This document shows, piece after piece, positions 48,401 to 60,960 of a DNA stretch of 64,000 nucleotides. The number at the start of each line of letters is the position of its first letter. Positions within the stretch are counted from its first letter, which is position 1. A program made the position numbers and the translations under genes. The notes beneath the pieces are model-generated. The model was not told the DNA's origin and ran no database searches. It saw nothing but the letters and a program-made list of their open reading frames with translations. Source of the stretch: Physella acuta (lineage: Eukaryota > Mollusca > Gastropoda > Physidae); contig NW_026732380.1 of NCBI RefSeq assembly GCF_028476545.1, positions 245,001-309,000 on the forward strand. The letters run 5' to 3'.

Positions 48401-48555
48401 CAAACTGGTTTTGAGTAGGCCTACTCCGAATTTTCTAATCAAATTTTAATTGTTTGTTTTTTCTTCTAATGGAAAAGGTAAATGACGAATATATATTTTT
48501 GAGAATGTCTGAGCCATGAAATTTAAGCCTTAAAATACAAAAAGATACCAATGAC
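45476..48555. other. Unique stretch, 3 kb
   Basis: Single-copy sequence with C runs (45777, 45950, 46300), a (gttggatt)-like patch near 47240-47275, a 40-base duplication at 47558-47640 (tcactcactaaaactatgac), and a SINE fragment at 46985-47045. Open frames of 60-110 codons have no domain or splice support. Confidence 0.5.
46985..47045 (+). mobile_element. SINE fragment
   Basis: 'gccaactcagctcagacagg' followed by 'tacctggcttaagccgata' is the central body of the same SINE as at 30825. Confidence 0.55.
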
Positions 48556-48564
48556 TTTGTGCTC

Positions 48565-50212
48565 CGGTAACACACGACACAACACACACCACACACCAAA
48601 CACCACACACCAGACTACACACCATACACCACACGCCACACACCATACACCACACACCACACACCATACTCCACACACGACACACCACACACCACACACG
48701 ACACACGACACACCACACACCACACACCAGACTCCACACACCACAAACCACAAACCACACACGACACACCACACACCAGACACCTGACTCCACACCATAC
48801 ACCAGACATAACACACACCACACACCACACACCACACACCACACACCACACACCAGACACCACACACCACACACAACACACCACACACCACACACCAAAA
48901 ACCACACACCACACACCATACACCACACACCAGACACCAGACTCCACACCACACACCACACACCATACACCATACACCAGACTCTACACCATACACCACA
49001 CACCACACACCACACACCACACACCATACACCAGGCACCATACACCAGACTCCACACCATACACCACACACCATACACCACACACCAGACACCAGACTCC
49101 ACACCACACACCACACACCATACACCATACACCAGACTCCACACCATACACCACACACCACACACCACACACCATACACCAGGCACCATACACCAGACTC
49201 CACACCACACACCACACACCATACACCATACACCAGACTCCACACCATACACCACACACCACACACCACACACCATACACCATACACCATACACCAGACT
49301 CCACACCATACACCACACACCACACACCACACACCAGACTCCAGGCACCATACACCAGACTCCACACCACACACCACACACCATACACCATACACCAGAC
49401 TCCACACCATACACCACACACCACACACCATACACCACACACCACACACCACACACCAGACACCAGGCACCATACACCACACACCACACACAATACACCA
49501 GACACCACACACGACACACCACACACCACACCACACACCACACCACACCACACACCACACACCACACCACACACCACACACCACAAACCACACACGACAC
49601 ACCAGACACCTGACTCCACACCATACACAATACACCAGACATAACACACACCACACACGACACACGACACACCACACACCACACACCACACACCACACAC
49701 CAGACACCACACACCACACACCACACACCAGACACCACACACCACACACAACACACCAGACACCACACACCAAAAACCACACACCACACACCATACACCA
49801 CACACCAGACACCAGACTCCACACCATACACCACAAACCACACACCACACACCACACACCACACACCACACACCATACACCATACACCAGGCACCATACA
49901 CCAGACTCCACACCATACACCACACACCACACACTATACACCACACACCACACACCACACACCACACACCACACACAATACACCAGACACCAGACTCCAC
50001 ACCACACACCACACCATACACCACACACCACACACCATACACCACACACCATACACCACACACCACACACCATACACCACACACCATACACCACACACCA
50101 CACACCAGACCACCATCCACCACACCACACACCACACACCACACACCACACACCACACACCACACACCACACACCACACACCACACACCACACACCACAC
50201 ACCACACACCCG
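48565..50212. repeat. 1.65-kb satellite, 7-bp unit (CACACCA)n
   Basis: About 235 copies of a 7-base unit with scattered catacac, cagacac and cagactc variants. Variant strings recur in larger blocks, for example 'caccagactccacaccatac' many times. Long - strand frames (up to 560 codons of VCGVW type) are artefacts. Confidence 0.96.
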
Positions 50213-50299
50213 AGAGGCGGCCTCTGATGACATAAGCAGACGAGATCAGAGACCTAATCCGCTTCTAGTCAGACGACACCGATATCATTTCATGTCAAG

Positions 50300-50505
50300 T
50301 AGCACTGACATCAAACGTAACCACACATCACATTTTTTGCTATCACTGACATCAAACGTAACCACACATCACATTTTTTGCTATCACTGACATCAAACGT
50401 AACCACACATCACATTTTTTGCTATCACTGACATCAAACGTAACCACACATCACATTTTTTGCTATCACTGACATCAAACGTAACCACACATCACATTTT
50501 TTGCT
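50300..50505. repeat. 41-bp tandem repeat, five near-identical copies
   Basis: Unit includes 'atcactgacatcaaacgtaa' and 'ccacacatcacattttttgct'. The five copies look identical apart from the edges, so the array is young. Confidence 0.95.
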
Positions 50506-50589
50506 AGGCTAAATCACATTTCATTTACTTCTTCACTCTTAACAAATTTTTGGATCGACATCTCACATATACATACACGGCTATATATA

Positions 50590-50595
50590 TTCATT

Positions 50596-50679
<84 letters not shown>

Positions 50680-50680
50680 G
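50590..50680. repeat. (TA)n microsatellite
   Basis: A pure TA tract of about 80 bases. Confidence 0.95.
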
Positions 50681-50937
50681 AAATTATGTATGTATGTATG
50701 CTCTCATATATAAGCTCACACTTGAATCAATGATTGGCTACAATGGCGCCCCATACCTAACATAACTGTAGTTGGTGCAGTCTACTCCCAGCAGGTAAAG
50801 GTATCATTTTTACAACATGATTTTACAAACGATTGCTGTTACAGTCGATTAACAGTGTATCGATTTGACAGAAGCGATCGATGCACATTTTTAATTGAAT
50901 GTCGCCGCATGCACTCGGATGTGTCAAGCCTTGTCGT

Positions 50938-51640
50938 GAGCCGTACATGAGCCGTACGTGAGCCGTACGTGAGTCGTACGTGAGCTGTATGTGAGCCGTA
51001 TACGAGCCGTACGTGAGCCGTACGTGAGCCGTACGTGAGTCGTACGTGAGACGTACGTGAGACGTACGTGAGCCGTACGTGAGCCGTACCTGAGCCGTAC
51101 ATGAGCCGTACATGAGCCGTACATGAGTCGTACGTGAGCCGTACGTAAGCCGAACGTGAGCCGTACGTGAGCCGTACCTGAGCCGTACATGAGCCGTACG
51201 TGAGCCGTACGTGAGCCGTACGTGAGCCGTACGTGAGCTGTACATGAGCCGTACGTGAGCCGTACGTGAGCCGTACGTGAGCCGTACATGAGCCGTACGT
51301 GAGCCGTACATGAGCCGTACGTGAGCCGTATACGAGCCGTACGTGAGCCGTACATGAGCCGTACGTGAGCCGTATGTGAGCCGTACGTGAGCCGTATGTG
51401 AGCCGTACGTGAGCCGTACGTGAGCCGTACGTGAGCCGTACGTGAGCCGTATACGAGCCGTACGTGAGCCGTACGTGAGCCGTACGTGAGCCGTACATGA
51501 ACCGTACGTGAGCCGTACGTGAGCCGTACATGAGCCGTACGTGAGCCGTACGTGAGCCGTACGTGAGCTGTACATGAGCCGTACGTGAGCCGTACGTGAG
51601 CCGTACGTGAGTCGTGCGTGAGTCGTGCGTGAGCCGTAGT
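50938..51640. repeat. 11-bp minisatellite (CGTACGTGAGC)n
   Basis: About 64 copies of 'cgtacgtgagc' with variants cgtacatgagc, cgtatgtgagc and cgtatacgagc. The unit contains the palindrome GTAC/TACGTA and the ACGTG core. It has CpG in nearly every unit, unusual in this AT-rich window. Open - strand frames (GSRTAHVRLTY) are artefacts, though 11 is not a multiple of three. Confidence 0.96.
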
Positions 51641-51952
51641 AAGCAGTATATTTGCTGTACTACTTAGAATAATAATCTCACACCCTATTTTCTCTCTCTC
51701 TCTCCTCTCCCTCTATTATACACACTTTCCCAGTATCAAGAATAGACCAACATTCAAGGGACACAATTAACTATTAAATACTTCCTGATTTAGATTATTC
51801 TAACCAACACCCAGGTAATAAATAACGAAAAACAGTTCTTGTCACAGAGAAAATTCCCTTGAGTCTCTGAAACCTTCTACACAATACAAAGTTGAGCTAC
51901 ATTGACCGTATATTATATATACGGTTATATTATATACATATACATATGCATT

Positions 51953-52039
<87 letters not shown>

Positions 52040-52430
52040 TAGCATTATTTCCACAATATATTTAATTTCGCCTAATTTGGTCTATTGTCCTGTTATTTAT
52101 ACGGGAGTGATTAAATTATCTCGTAGTTTGGTTTGCTGATTGCGATTGTCGAGGGTGGGGGAAGGTTGATTTAACCTTATATTCCATCTATCGGTGAGTA
52201 AATCAGTAAGGTCCCTTTCAAACCTGACGGTATATGGGGCAAGTGAAGTAGAGTTCACCTGTTCAAGTCCCATAACCCAGTCTTCATTTCAACATTAGAC
52301 ACATAAGGAACCATAACTCGGTAGCAGCTTGCCCACGCTGAAACTTAAATCCCCCACCCATCCACACACACCCACACACACACACACCCTCACCCACACA
52401 AGCCAATAAAAGGAAGAAACAAACACGGTA
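51641..52430. other. Unique stretch with TA tract
   Basis: Includes (TC)n at 51692-51712, a TA tract at 51955-52040, the motif 'gtgaagtagagttcacc' (52243-52259) and a (CA)n tract at 52360-52400. Confidence 0.6.
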
Positions 52431-52595
52431 ATGGAACTCAAGCATGGCTGTTTGTCTCGCATGAATGGCTCTGCCATTGATCTGCTCAGCCCAAAAGGTA
52501 CCAAAAAAAAGTTCTTCAACCTGCAGGATTCCGACATGGCAACATTTCAAAGACCCACCGCTCACATCAGCTACATCCACCGAGCCAGCTTTTAA
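52431..52595 (+). CDS. Possible 3' coding exon or small gene, unidentified
   Basis: ATG at 52431 opens 54 codons of normal, non-repetitive composition. The peptide begins MELKHGCLSRMNGSAIDLLS, has a basic GTKKKFF stretch at about 23-29, ends AHISYIHRASF, and stops with TAA at 52593. The frame stays open leftward past the ATG to about 52413, just after an AG (ccaataaaag), so it could be a terminal exon, but the upstream tract is CA-rich and a weak acceptor. GC content is higher than in its surroundings. The C-terminal tail looks like that of a membrane-protein cytoplasmic domain, but I do not recognise it. The - strand frames over the same bases look like shadows. Confidence 0.35.
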   Translation: MELKHGCLSRMNGSAIDLLSPKGTKKKFFNLQDSDMATFQRPTAHISYIHRASF

Positions 52596-52950
52596 ACTGA
52601 TGTAGTTTTGTGTACACAAAACAAAATCTCGATTGAACGGCAAACTACAACATTTTAAACCAGTGTTTGAATTACAGCTACTTAAATAGTGCGAACTGTG
52701 AGTCAACATGGTTGGGAACATAGCCTTACATACAGCAGTTGGCTCTATTACATTTTTACAATTTGTTGCTGTAGAAATGTGGTTAGAACAGCTTGATTGG
52801 TGTGGGGAAACTCAGACCTGCACGAACTTACGATATGTGATACATCTCTAGCCATAGCAGTTTATTTTGTTTGGTCTTTAGGTTAGTATTTTAGTCGCAT
52901 ATTTATGTTCTTTCATTTTGAGAAGTCTGAAAAGGTGGCGTGGTCTTATA

Positions 52951-52954
<4 letters not shown>

Positions 52955-53015
<61 letters not shown>

Positions 53016-53076
53016 TGTGTGAGTGTGTGTTTATAAGTTAGTGGGTGTGGTGTGTCTGCTTGCACATACATGTATA

Positions 53077-53142
<66 letters not shown>

Positions 53143-53145
53143 ATG
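52955..53145. repeat. Two (TA)n tracts with GT tails
   Basis: TA tracts at 52957-53012 and 53080-53137, the second running into (GT)n to about 53175. Confidence 0.95.
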
Positions 53146-53270
53146 TGTGTGTGTGTGTGTGTGTGTTTGTGTGTGTTGTACACTTATACATATATGTTTT
53201 TATATGTGCACAGTCTATAAGTATGTTTGGTATGTGTACTTGTGTGTGCATGTGTAAACTTGTGTATCGC

Positions 53271-53456
53271 TTGCAAGAAAAACCATGGTTTAAATTGATT
53301 ACACATTTGGATGAAACACAACGCCCATTATATTTCCACAACTATCACGGTAAGCCAGGAAAGAGAATTAAGTTAGAGCAGCCGCCTCGTCTTGTTCTAG
53401 CATCTCGCAGAAAGTGGAAACACATTGATTTTAAATCTACATACTTGGACTTGTAA
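53271..53456 (+). CDS. Possible C-terminal coding exon, unidentified
   Basis: After 'cgcttgcaag' the frame reads 61 codons of protein-like, non-repetitive sequence: [20 protein letters not shown], then [17 protein letters not shown], and ending [15 protein letters not shown] with TAA at 53454-53456. It is basic and aromatic-rich. The open frame upstream is only TA/GT microsatellite, so the real exon would start near 53271 at a weak acceptor. No family recognised; it may be the last exon of a gene or a fragment of an old element. Confidence 0.35.
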   Translation: MQEKPWFKLITHLDETQRPLYFHNYHGKPGKRIKLEQPPRLVLASRRKWKHIDFKSTYLDL

Positions 53457-55206
53457 ATAATTCAGTCTGCACTCAACGCGTATGGCTCTATGTGTATTCG
53501 CATTGTAGTAAACCGCTGAACATTTTTTCCTAGCTTTGAGAAGTTAAAGTCAGGGTTTGATTACTTTTATCGCTAAAGCTTTTCTAGGCGCGGTCAACTA
53601 AAGAATGCTGGGATGTTTAGGTCAAATCTAAAGTAATGCACTCACGATACACCCCCCCTCCCTTCCGCCTTCTACAGAAAGTGTCGGGCCTAAAAACAAA
53701 CATGGCGCCAAGGACACTCCCACATTCCGTTTCCACGTTCATACAATGTTAATGACTTCCCCTTCCCTGACTCCAAACCAGGGTAACCTCCCTGTGTAAA
53801 AATGGCGTTCTAAATTTAGCCTTTGAAAACCTTAGAAACACGTTGGCTAAAAATATTATTCCAAGTTTGCGTCCGTTTTTAAAATGTATTCGACAATTTT
53901 TAAAATCATATTTAAGTAATAATGTTTTAGGATTATATTTAACATCCAATTTCTGACTTTTAAAGTGAAAAATTCCACAAATGAATAGTAGGGCTACGCT
54001 TTGAAAATGGTAACATCAAATTTTGTTAGAACTTCAGTCATTGGCGGTCTTCAACTGTAAATACATAAGAGGATTTTACTCAGCAGCCTTAACTAAAGAC
54101 AACCTCGTTATACCGAAAATAGACCGTAACCCCGTTATATCAAAAATAAATCATGAACACTTTTTTAGCCCAGCATTATAACTCATTTATACCCAAAGCG
54201 GATCATAACCTATTTATATCAAAAAATACCCAAACACATTTACAAAAAAAACATCAACTTAGCAGAAGGCCATAACCTCTTGTATGAGCCCACACACTGA
54301 TAGTTTCCACGTGTAAACCAGCCAACAGGCAGAAGACATGTGTATGTAACACGTGACTGTCCCAAATATATCTATCATTAAGTGAATAACTCGGACAAAA
54401 CTGAGTTTAAAAAACAAAATATGTAAATATCTTTAACAAAGTTGAATATATAAATGTATATCCCAGCTAAACTGCTTTTTTATTACACAGCAAGATTTAA
54501 ACAATACGAATTAAACTGAGTAAAATTTTATATCGGTATATGATTTACCTTTAACAGTTAACACCCTCGAGTACGTTATGAGAAAAACTCTACTTCCCCT
54601 ATACCAAGCAGGTTCAGCATTTTGAAGGACGTGGCTGGTTTACCCACCCCACCTGCCATGCCCACCCCACCCCTCATGCCCCACCAAGACACCCACTCAG
54701 TCCCCCACTAAAGCTAACCAATCCTCCCTACAGTAAAACAATAAATGTCTCGACCGTTACTGGGGAATTACAACTTGTCGGACGGAAAGTCACGAACATT
54801 CACGAACATTCGTGGACGGAAAGTCACGAAACTTCACATTCTCTGCTTACATTAGTTAGGATATTTTAATGTGTAAATTATAATAGAGTAGAGAAGTTTT
54901 CTATGTTGCTTGAACACAGTCAAAAGCCTGAAGCGGAAACTTCAAAACCAGTGTCGACTCTTAACATTACAAAAACTACCATAAGATGGGACTGGCTTAT
55001 CTAGTAGTTTAGATTCTTTCATTAACTCTAATATTATTTCACAATTTTTTAAAAACATTTTTACTAAAGCAACATTTCTATATAAAACAGTTCACAACTC
55101 AGCCCCTACCTACTTATCAAACATTCCCTAACGACACAAAATTAAATCGTTTACCCACCCCACATACAACGTTTTCCCAAAGACATAGCTTGGCCTACTC
55201 TCGTTC
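53457..55206. other. Unique stretch
   Basis: AT-rich. Contains 'aacatggcgcc' (53699-53709, a YY1-like site), a C run near 53650, and a small duplication 'gacggaaagtcacgaa' (54780 and 54815). No gene recognised. Confidence 0.55.
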
Positions 55207-55214
55207 GTCTAAAA

Positions 55215-56991
55215 CACGGGTTCCCAACCTGAGGGTCGCGACCCCCCTGGGGGTCGCGAAGGTCTTTCTGGGGGGGTCGCCAACTGGTATACTAAACCTT
55301 AGTAATTTGAAACAAAACAAATATTTAGAAGAACTTTTGAAATTCGGCTTCATTAACATCACTGGAAATGTAATAGAGAAGAAACAAAGCGCGCTGTACA
55401 AAGTTGTTCTCAGTCACGAATCAATCAAATCTTCTAAACTAAAACGTCATTTGAAACGAGTCATTCGGAACATACCAAAAAATATATGGAGTTCTTTCGT
55501 CGGTAAGAAGCTAGTTGCAAACGCCAGAGACTTGATCGAACAGGAACTTTTCACCAGCATTAGTGCAAGCATCAAATGAAGTCGCGATAGAAAATGCCAA
55601 CAAAAAAAACAAAAAAAACAATAAGAGAAAATCTCATCAAACGCTGCATGTACGTAAATGTTAAATGACACATTTTTATTGAAATTAAGCTTTCACCATT
55701 GTTTGCTTTTCAAGTTGATAAATCAACAGACGTGAGTTCTTGTTCTCAGTTACTGGTCTGTGTCTATATTCATGCGGATGATAGCAAAGAAGAGTTGCTC
55801 TTTTGTGAAGATAGCATGGAGAAAATAAATACCTTTTTTGAAACTGGATGATTAAAATGGGTTAGAACGGCTGTGTGGGTTTACGGATGGCGCGCCATCT
55901 ATGTTTAGCTCAAAATCGGGCTTTCAGAAAACAGAAAAGATTTAGCTCCCTAACCACTGCTCTAACCAATCGACATCAAGAGTCCATTGCTAGTATGTCG
56001 TAAAATATATAAAATCTGGAGCTTTCAAAGAACTGAGCAAAAACATAAATATAGATCACGAGGTTCTGCTCTTCTACACTACAGTACGCTGGCTGTCAAA
56101 CGAAATGTTGTTAATTGTGTTTTTGAATTGAAATCTGAAATCAAATTGTTCTTGGAAGTGCAAAGGAAACAAGACCTGTTGGTATACTTAAAACGACATA
56201 GAGTGGTTGGAGAGAGTATCTTATCTAGCAGATGTGTTCGAACATCAAGATAAGCTTAACCTGAAGCTTCACGGAAAATGAACGAATATTATAACTTTCC
56301 GTGATAATCTCGGGGCATTTTTATCAAAGCTGCAAAATCGGTAAAGAAAATAAATCTTTGAAATATTGTAAATTTGAGAAACTCTGCGGTGTGGTAGATG
56401 AATCTGATTGTGAGATAATTAAAATTTTGAAAGAAGCGATTTCTGGGCATCTTGAATCTCTTGAAAAGGAACTGCATCGCTATTTCTCTGAGTTGAAAAA
56501 AAGAAGAATCTGCATTGACGCATTACCCATTCTCTTCTTCCCTTGATGTTGCCAGCATTCCCGATGAATTACAAGATGAATTCTTTGATTTGCAGAATGA
56601 TTCCGAGTAAGATGAAAAACTGCAGACACAATTTTGGTGTAGTATTCGCCATTCATACCAAAACGTAACATTGATTGACTTTTCGAGAATATATTTTCAA
56701 CACTATTCTTCGATTAAAAACAAAATTAAGATAATTATAATGACATAGGTTGGCGTTAAAAAATAAATTAATTAAAAAGTTAACCACGAAGGTTTAGTGA
56801 GTAGTATGCAATTTTACTCATGCTATTAAAACAGTTATCTAGAGTAGTTCATATTGAAAGTCTACTAGAAAATGTTATTTTAGTGCTTATTAATTTCCAT
56901 ACTAATTTCGGCTTTTTAATTCTATGGGGGTCGCGGGTCACTTACTTTTTATAAAAGGGGGTCGCCACTCGAAAAAGGTTGGGAACCACTG
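55215..56991 (+). mobile_element. hAT transposon, decayed but with intact ends
   Basis: Bounded by an exact 8-base duplication, GTCTAAAA (55207-55214 and 56992-56999). Ends are CACGGGTTCCCAACC and the inverse of CAGTGGTTCCCAACC, followed inside by 'gggtcgc' motifs. Inside, in broken frames on the + strand, are transposase remains. A BED-finger-like start (about 55316-55460) keeps HESIKSSKLKRHL but has lost its cysteines. The first catalytic region is DKSTDVSS (about 55715) and the second TDGAPSMFSS (about 55880); FELKSEIKLFLEVQRKQDLL follows (about 56120), then a C-terminal part to 56620. Frameshifts and stops make it inactive. It resembles the hAT lineage related to vertebrate ZBED5/FAM200-type proteins (from memory). 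Confidence 0.88.
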
Positions 56992-56999
56992 GTCTAAAA

Positions 57000-57441
57000 G
57001 AATATAATCTCACTAATACAATAAATCTAGCTGCAATACAAAATATATTCAAAACAAAAATTTTAAAATATTTTATTCATTACCTCCTAAGCTGGGTCAT
57101 ACCACTATGTCTCATTCATCTAATTATATTTCCTTATGTATTGCAACTATGTAAATAGTATTTCCTAATTCCCAATTTGAAAAACCTTTAAATGTGAATT
57201 TAATGTGTGATACTAGCGACCCATGTTGAAAGTGACAGCTGTGTCTAGAAATCTTTTATAACCGTTAACAATCAAGTGATATTATTATTACCTTCTTAAC
57301 ATTTTGAAATACAAGGTATCTACATACTTATGTACTGACACACATACAAATCTACTCACACAACTACATCACGAGCAGTTATTGATGGAATTACTGAACA
57401 GCTGATGAACATGCGCACTCGAATAATAAACACACACTATA

Positions 57442-57495
<54 letters not shown>

Positions 57496-58060
57496 TACAA
57501 GTAAGTTGAATAAATAAATTACATATAGATGACAAAATCAAGTGAGCAGTGACTTGTTAAACTGAAGTAGTGACACAATCAAAAATATCTTCACACCTTA
57601 CACCTTGAAAATAACGCTGAGTTTTCCGTGAGCATGGATATGTCTTTACAAAATTGCGTTTACAAAACCCTGTATACTAAACCACATTAACTGAACCAAG
57701 TAAAACAGGGGGTAACTTGCACAGGGGGTTAATGTCCGGGGAGGGGAGGGGGGGTAATTGATGGGGGGGGGGGGTGATGTCCTAGACCCGTGGAGTACAA
57801 CTTGCACATGATGGCGTGAGAGAAAAATATTTTAGAGCGACATTTAATTTTTTTTTGCTTTGAACATTTTGTTGTTCACTCAGACCATCCGCCTTTACTC
57901 AGAGCATATGCAAACTTCTAGCTGTCCATAACGGCATCGACAACAGCCTGGATGCAGTGGCTGTTACATCACGTCATCACAACGTCATCACATCAACAAC
58001 AAGCTTGATGAGAGGTTGTTTTTTTTCTGGTCGTGTTAAAGTTTCTTTAATTTCGCTGCT
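57000..58060. repeat. Unique stretch with TA tract and G runs
   Basis: TA tract at 57444-57491 and G runs at 57730-57775; no gene recognised. Confidence 0.6.
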
Positions 58061-58064
58061 CAAG

Positions 58065-58182
58065 CACGTGTGAGCACGTGGGGGGGGGGGGGGGGGGCTT
58101 GGGACGCACGTGCATCGTGAGGTAACAAGTGCTTACGTCACGAGTGTCAAGTACGTCAGGGAGTCACGTGATTGTGACGTCA
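58065..58182. promoter_or_regulatory. Dense E-box/CRE cluster
   Basis: Within 118 bases: CACGTG at 58065, 58075, 58107 and 58165; TACGTCA at 58134 and 58152; full CRE TGACGTCA at 58175-58182. A run of 17 G lies in the middle. This is far denser than chance for AT-rich DNA and looks like a promoter or enhancer for bHLH-zip and CREB-type factors. Confidence 0.5.
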
Positions 58183-58299
58183 TCGGGAATAAATTCCAAT
58201 CAATACAGCTTTAACGTTGTGTGACATTCCCTAAAACCTGAGCTACGTTTGTTGTAGTTGTGGGGGGGGGAGGAGGGGTATGGCTGCTGAACAGTACAC

Positions 58300-58850
58300 A
58301 TGACTGACATACTGACATCACACACTGACTTTGACATAACACACTGACGTAGTGACATTACACACTGACATACTGACATCATACTGACATACTGACATCA
58401 TACACTGACATAGTGACATCACACACTGACGTTACACACTGACACACTGACATGAAACACTGACAAAGTGACATCACACACTGACATAGTGACATCACAC
58501 ACTGACATAGTGACATTACACACTGACAAAGTGACATCACACACTGACATGAAACACTGACATAGTGACATCACACACTGACATAGTGACATCACACACT
58601 GACATAGTGACATCACACACTGACATAGTGACATCACACACTGACATAGTGACATTACACACTGACAAAGTAACATCACACACTGACATGAAACACTGAC
58701 ATAGTGACATCACACACTGACATAGTGACATCACACACTGACATAGTGACATCACACACTGACGTCACACACTGACATAGTGACATCACACACTGACATA
58801 CTTACATCACATAGTGATATTAAACACTGACATAGTGACATGAATCAACA
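58300..58850. repeat. 21-bp minisatellite
   Basis: About 25 copies of 'tgacatagtgacatcacaca' plus one base, with shortened units (cactgacatgaaa) recurring about every 145 bases (58450, 58548, 58685). Confidence 0.94.
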
Positions 58851-59780
58851 ACCTGCAATGCCATACAGAAAAGATCAGAAACACCACCCACCTCTACACA
58901 TAACTAAACTTAAAAGCACAGCTTATATTTAAAACAATAAAAAGCACCATTTTTGTTGAAAAACTCAATTGTAATAGATGGAGATGGAGTGAAAGTAGGA
59001 TTTGAACCTACGACTTTAATAGACAATCCCCCATCTCTACTATAATAACAAGCAACTATTTTCAAAGTATACGTATACTTTACTTGTTTTATATATAATG
59101 TTTATTCTAATGTACATAATACAAGCAACTGATATCTCACAATTAATATGTTGTTGTTTTTTTCTTGTGTCTAACTCACTGTTTATTTAGTTTAGTTTAA
59201 ATTAAACTTGTTTTTTGGTTCGTATCTCATTATTTTACTCAAGTTACATAACTCATTAACATGTGACTAATACACTGATGACTGGTTAGTAATTAATCAA
59301 TTAATTAAACAAACACTAAACTAGTGTACGCAACCAAACGATAACCTTAATCACAAACATCAAATTAATCTTATCTAAACTTCACCAACATCTTCTGTAA
59401 TTTATCTAAACTTTACCAGCCTTAGATTTAAATTATCAAAACGCATTTTACTTTCTCTCACAAAAATTGTTTAAATATTCAATGGCCGGCTTAATTAGAT
59501 TTCGTAATTTCATCTCTTTTAACACGCCTCATATTTCTAATTAGTAAAAAAACACGTTTTTGTAATTAAAAAATGTTTTGCTATTTTTGTTATATATTTC
59601 AAGAAGCATTCATCTATTTTACGGAGATTTAATGAATGTAAAAGTTATTTTTTGACGGAGATTTACCTTGACTCATCTAGTGGTTTTGTTGTCTTACATA
59701 AGCAGTAGTTTTAAAGGTAGCTAAAAGCATGATTTTACTAATTTAATCTTCGCCCAGTAATTAAATGAACGAAACTCGAA
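58851..59780. other. AT-rich unique stretch
   Basis: No gene. A tRNA T-arm-like palindrome (gtaggatttgaacctac, 58995-59011) stands alone. Confidence 0.55.
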
Positions 59781-59784
59781 ACAC

Positions 59785-60255
59785 CAGCTGTCATACACCT
59801 AACAGAGCCCTAATATAACCTGTCATACACCTAACAGAGCCCTAATATAACCTGTCATACACCTAACAGAGCCCTAATATAACCTGTCATACACCTAACA
59901 GAGCCACAAAGCCACCCGCCATAACCTGATAGAGCCCCAGTACTACCTGTCATACACCTGATAACGCCCCAGTACCACCCGTCATACACCTAAGAGCCCC
60001 AATACTACCTGTAATACACCTAACAGAGCCCCAATACCACCCGTCATACACCTAACAGAGCCCCAATACCATCCGTCATACACCTAACAGTGCCCCAATA
60101 CCACCCGTCATACACCTAAGAGCCCCAATACTACCTGTAATACACCTAACAGAGCCCCAATACCACCTGTCATACACCTAACAGAGCCCCAATACCACCT
60201 GTCATAACCTAACAGAGCCCCAATACCACTCTTCATACACCTAATATAGCCCCAC
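59785..60255. repeat. 32-bp minisatellite
   Basis: About 15 copies with 'gtcatacacctaacagagcc' and 'ccaataccacc'. The first four use 'ctaatataacct' instead, so two sub-blocks are visible. Confidence 0.94.
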
Positions 60256-60960
60256 TATCTACTTTCTGATGTTCTATTTCTGGAACTTCACGCAACATAC
60301 GACGGCTTATCTAGTGTACTCACACCATCAAAATGTCAACGTGTGTCTATTTATAGATTTATAGTTCACTTGATAATCCCGCACTTAACGCAGTCTCCCC
60401 CAACCCCCCCCCCCCCCCCTTCCCCACCCCCGCCCATCCTAAACACATTTACCAATCGATCATATACAAATATATATAAATGGAAACCAAATCCTACATA
60501 AGCTTAATTGTTATAACATTATTGATTACAATTTTGAAATGTATATCTTAATCTTTTTTATTTAAAAAACTACTTTAAAAATAGCTTACACGTATATGTA
60601 AGTGTTAGCAAAATGCACGCGTCCGTGAGTTTCAATGCAACCGGCGACCTGCGGTACCTTTTATGGAAAACAAGTGGACGATAAGTAAATTTGATGGGGA
60701 CATTTATTTTTTTCTCAACATACTCAAGAATCCATCCAACCTGGTTTCGAACCCTGGCCAACAACGTGAAAAACAGAGCGAGTTTAGCTTGGACAGATTT
60801 AATCACACGTGCCTCCTTAAGGGTTAATTAAATTTTAATTATTTGCTTGACATTTTTAAGGAGTTTTAGCTTCAAACAATAAAAACTGAGGTTGGATAAT
60901 CTCGCGTGCGTGACGGGGTATGCGAGAATTGGATTTAACACGGCTCCTGCGCATTGCTCT
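60256..60960. other. Unique stretch
   Basis: C run at 60407-60419; 'ggtttcgaaccctggcc' (60728-60744) is a B-box-like sequence on the - strand, perhaps a SINE relic. No gene. Confidence 0.5.

Noticed and set aside
48523-50233. Cysteine/tryptophan-rich frames of up to 560 codons
   Set aside because: They are the (CACACCA)n array read on the - strand; the unit gives open frames in several phases.
50300-50505. CRISPR-like direct repeats
   Set aside because: The 41-base units are contiguous with no variable spacers, and the DNA is eukaryotic.
52284-52721. 145-codon - strand frame over 52.3-52.7 kb
   Set aside because: It runs through a CA tract; the + strand frame over the same bases has more natural composition.
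58995-59011. tRNA gene
   Set aside because: A good T-arm (gtaggatttgaacctac) is present but no matching acceptor, D or anticodon arms could be paired around it.
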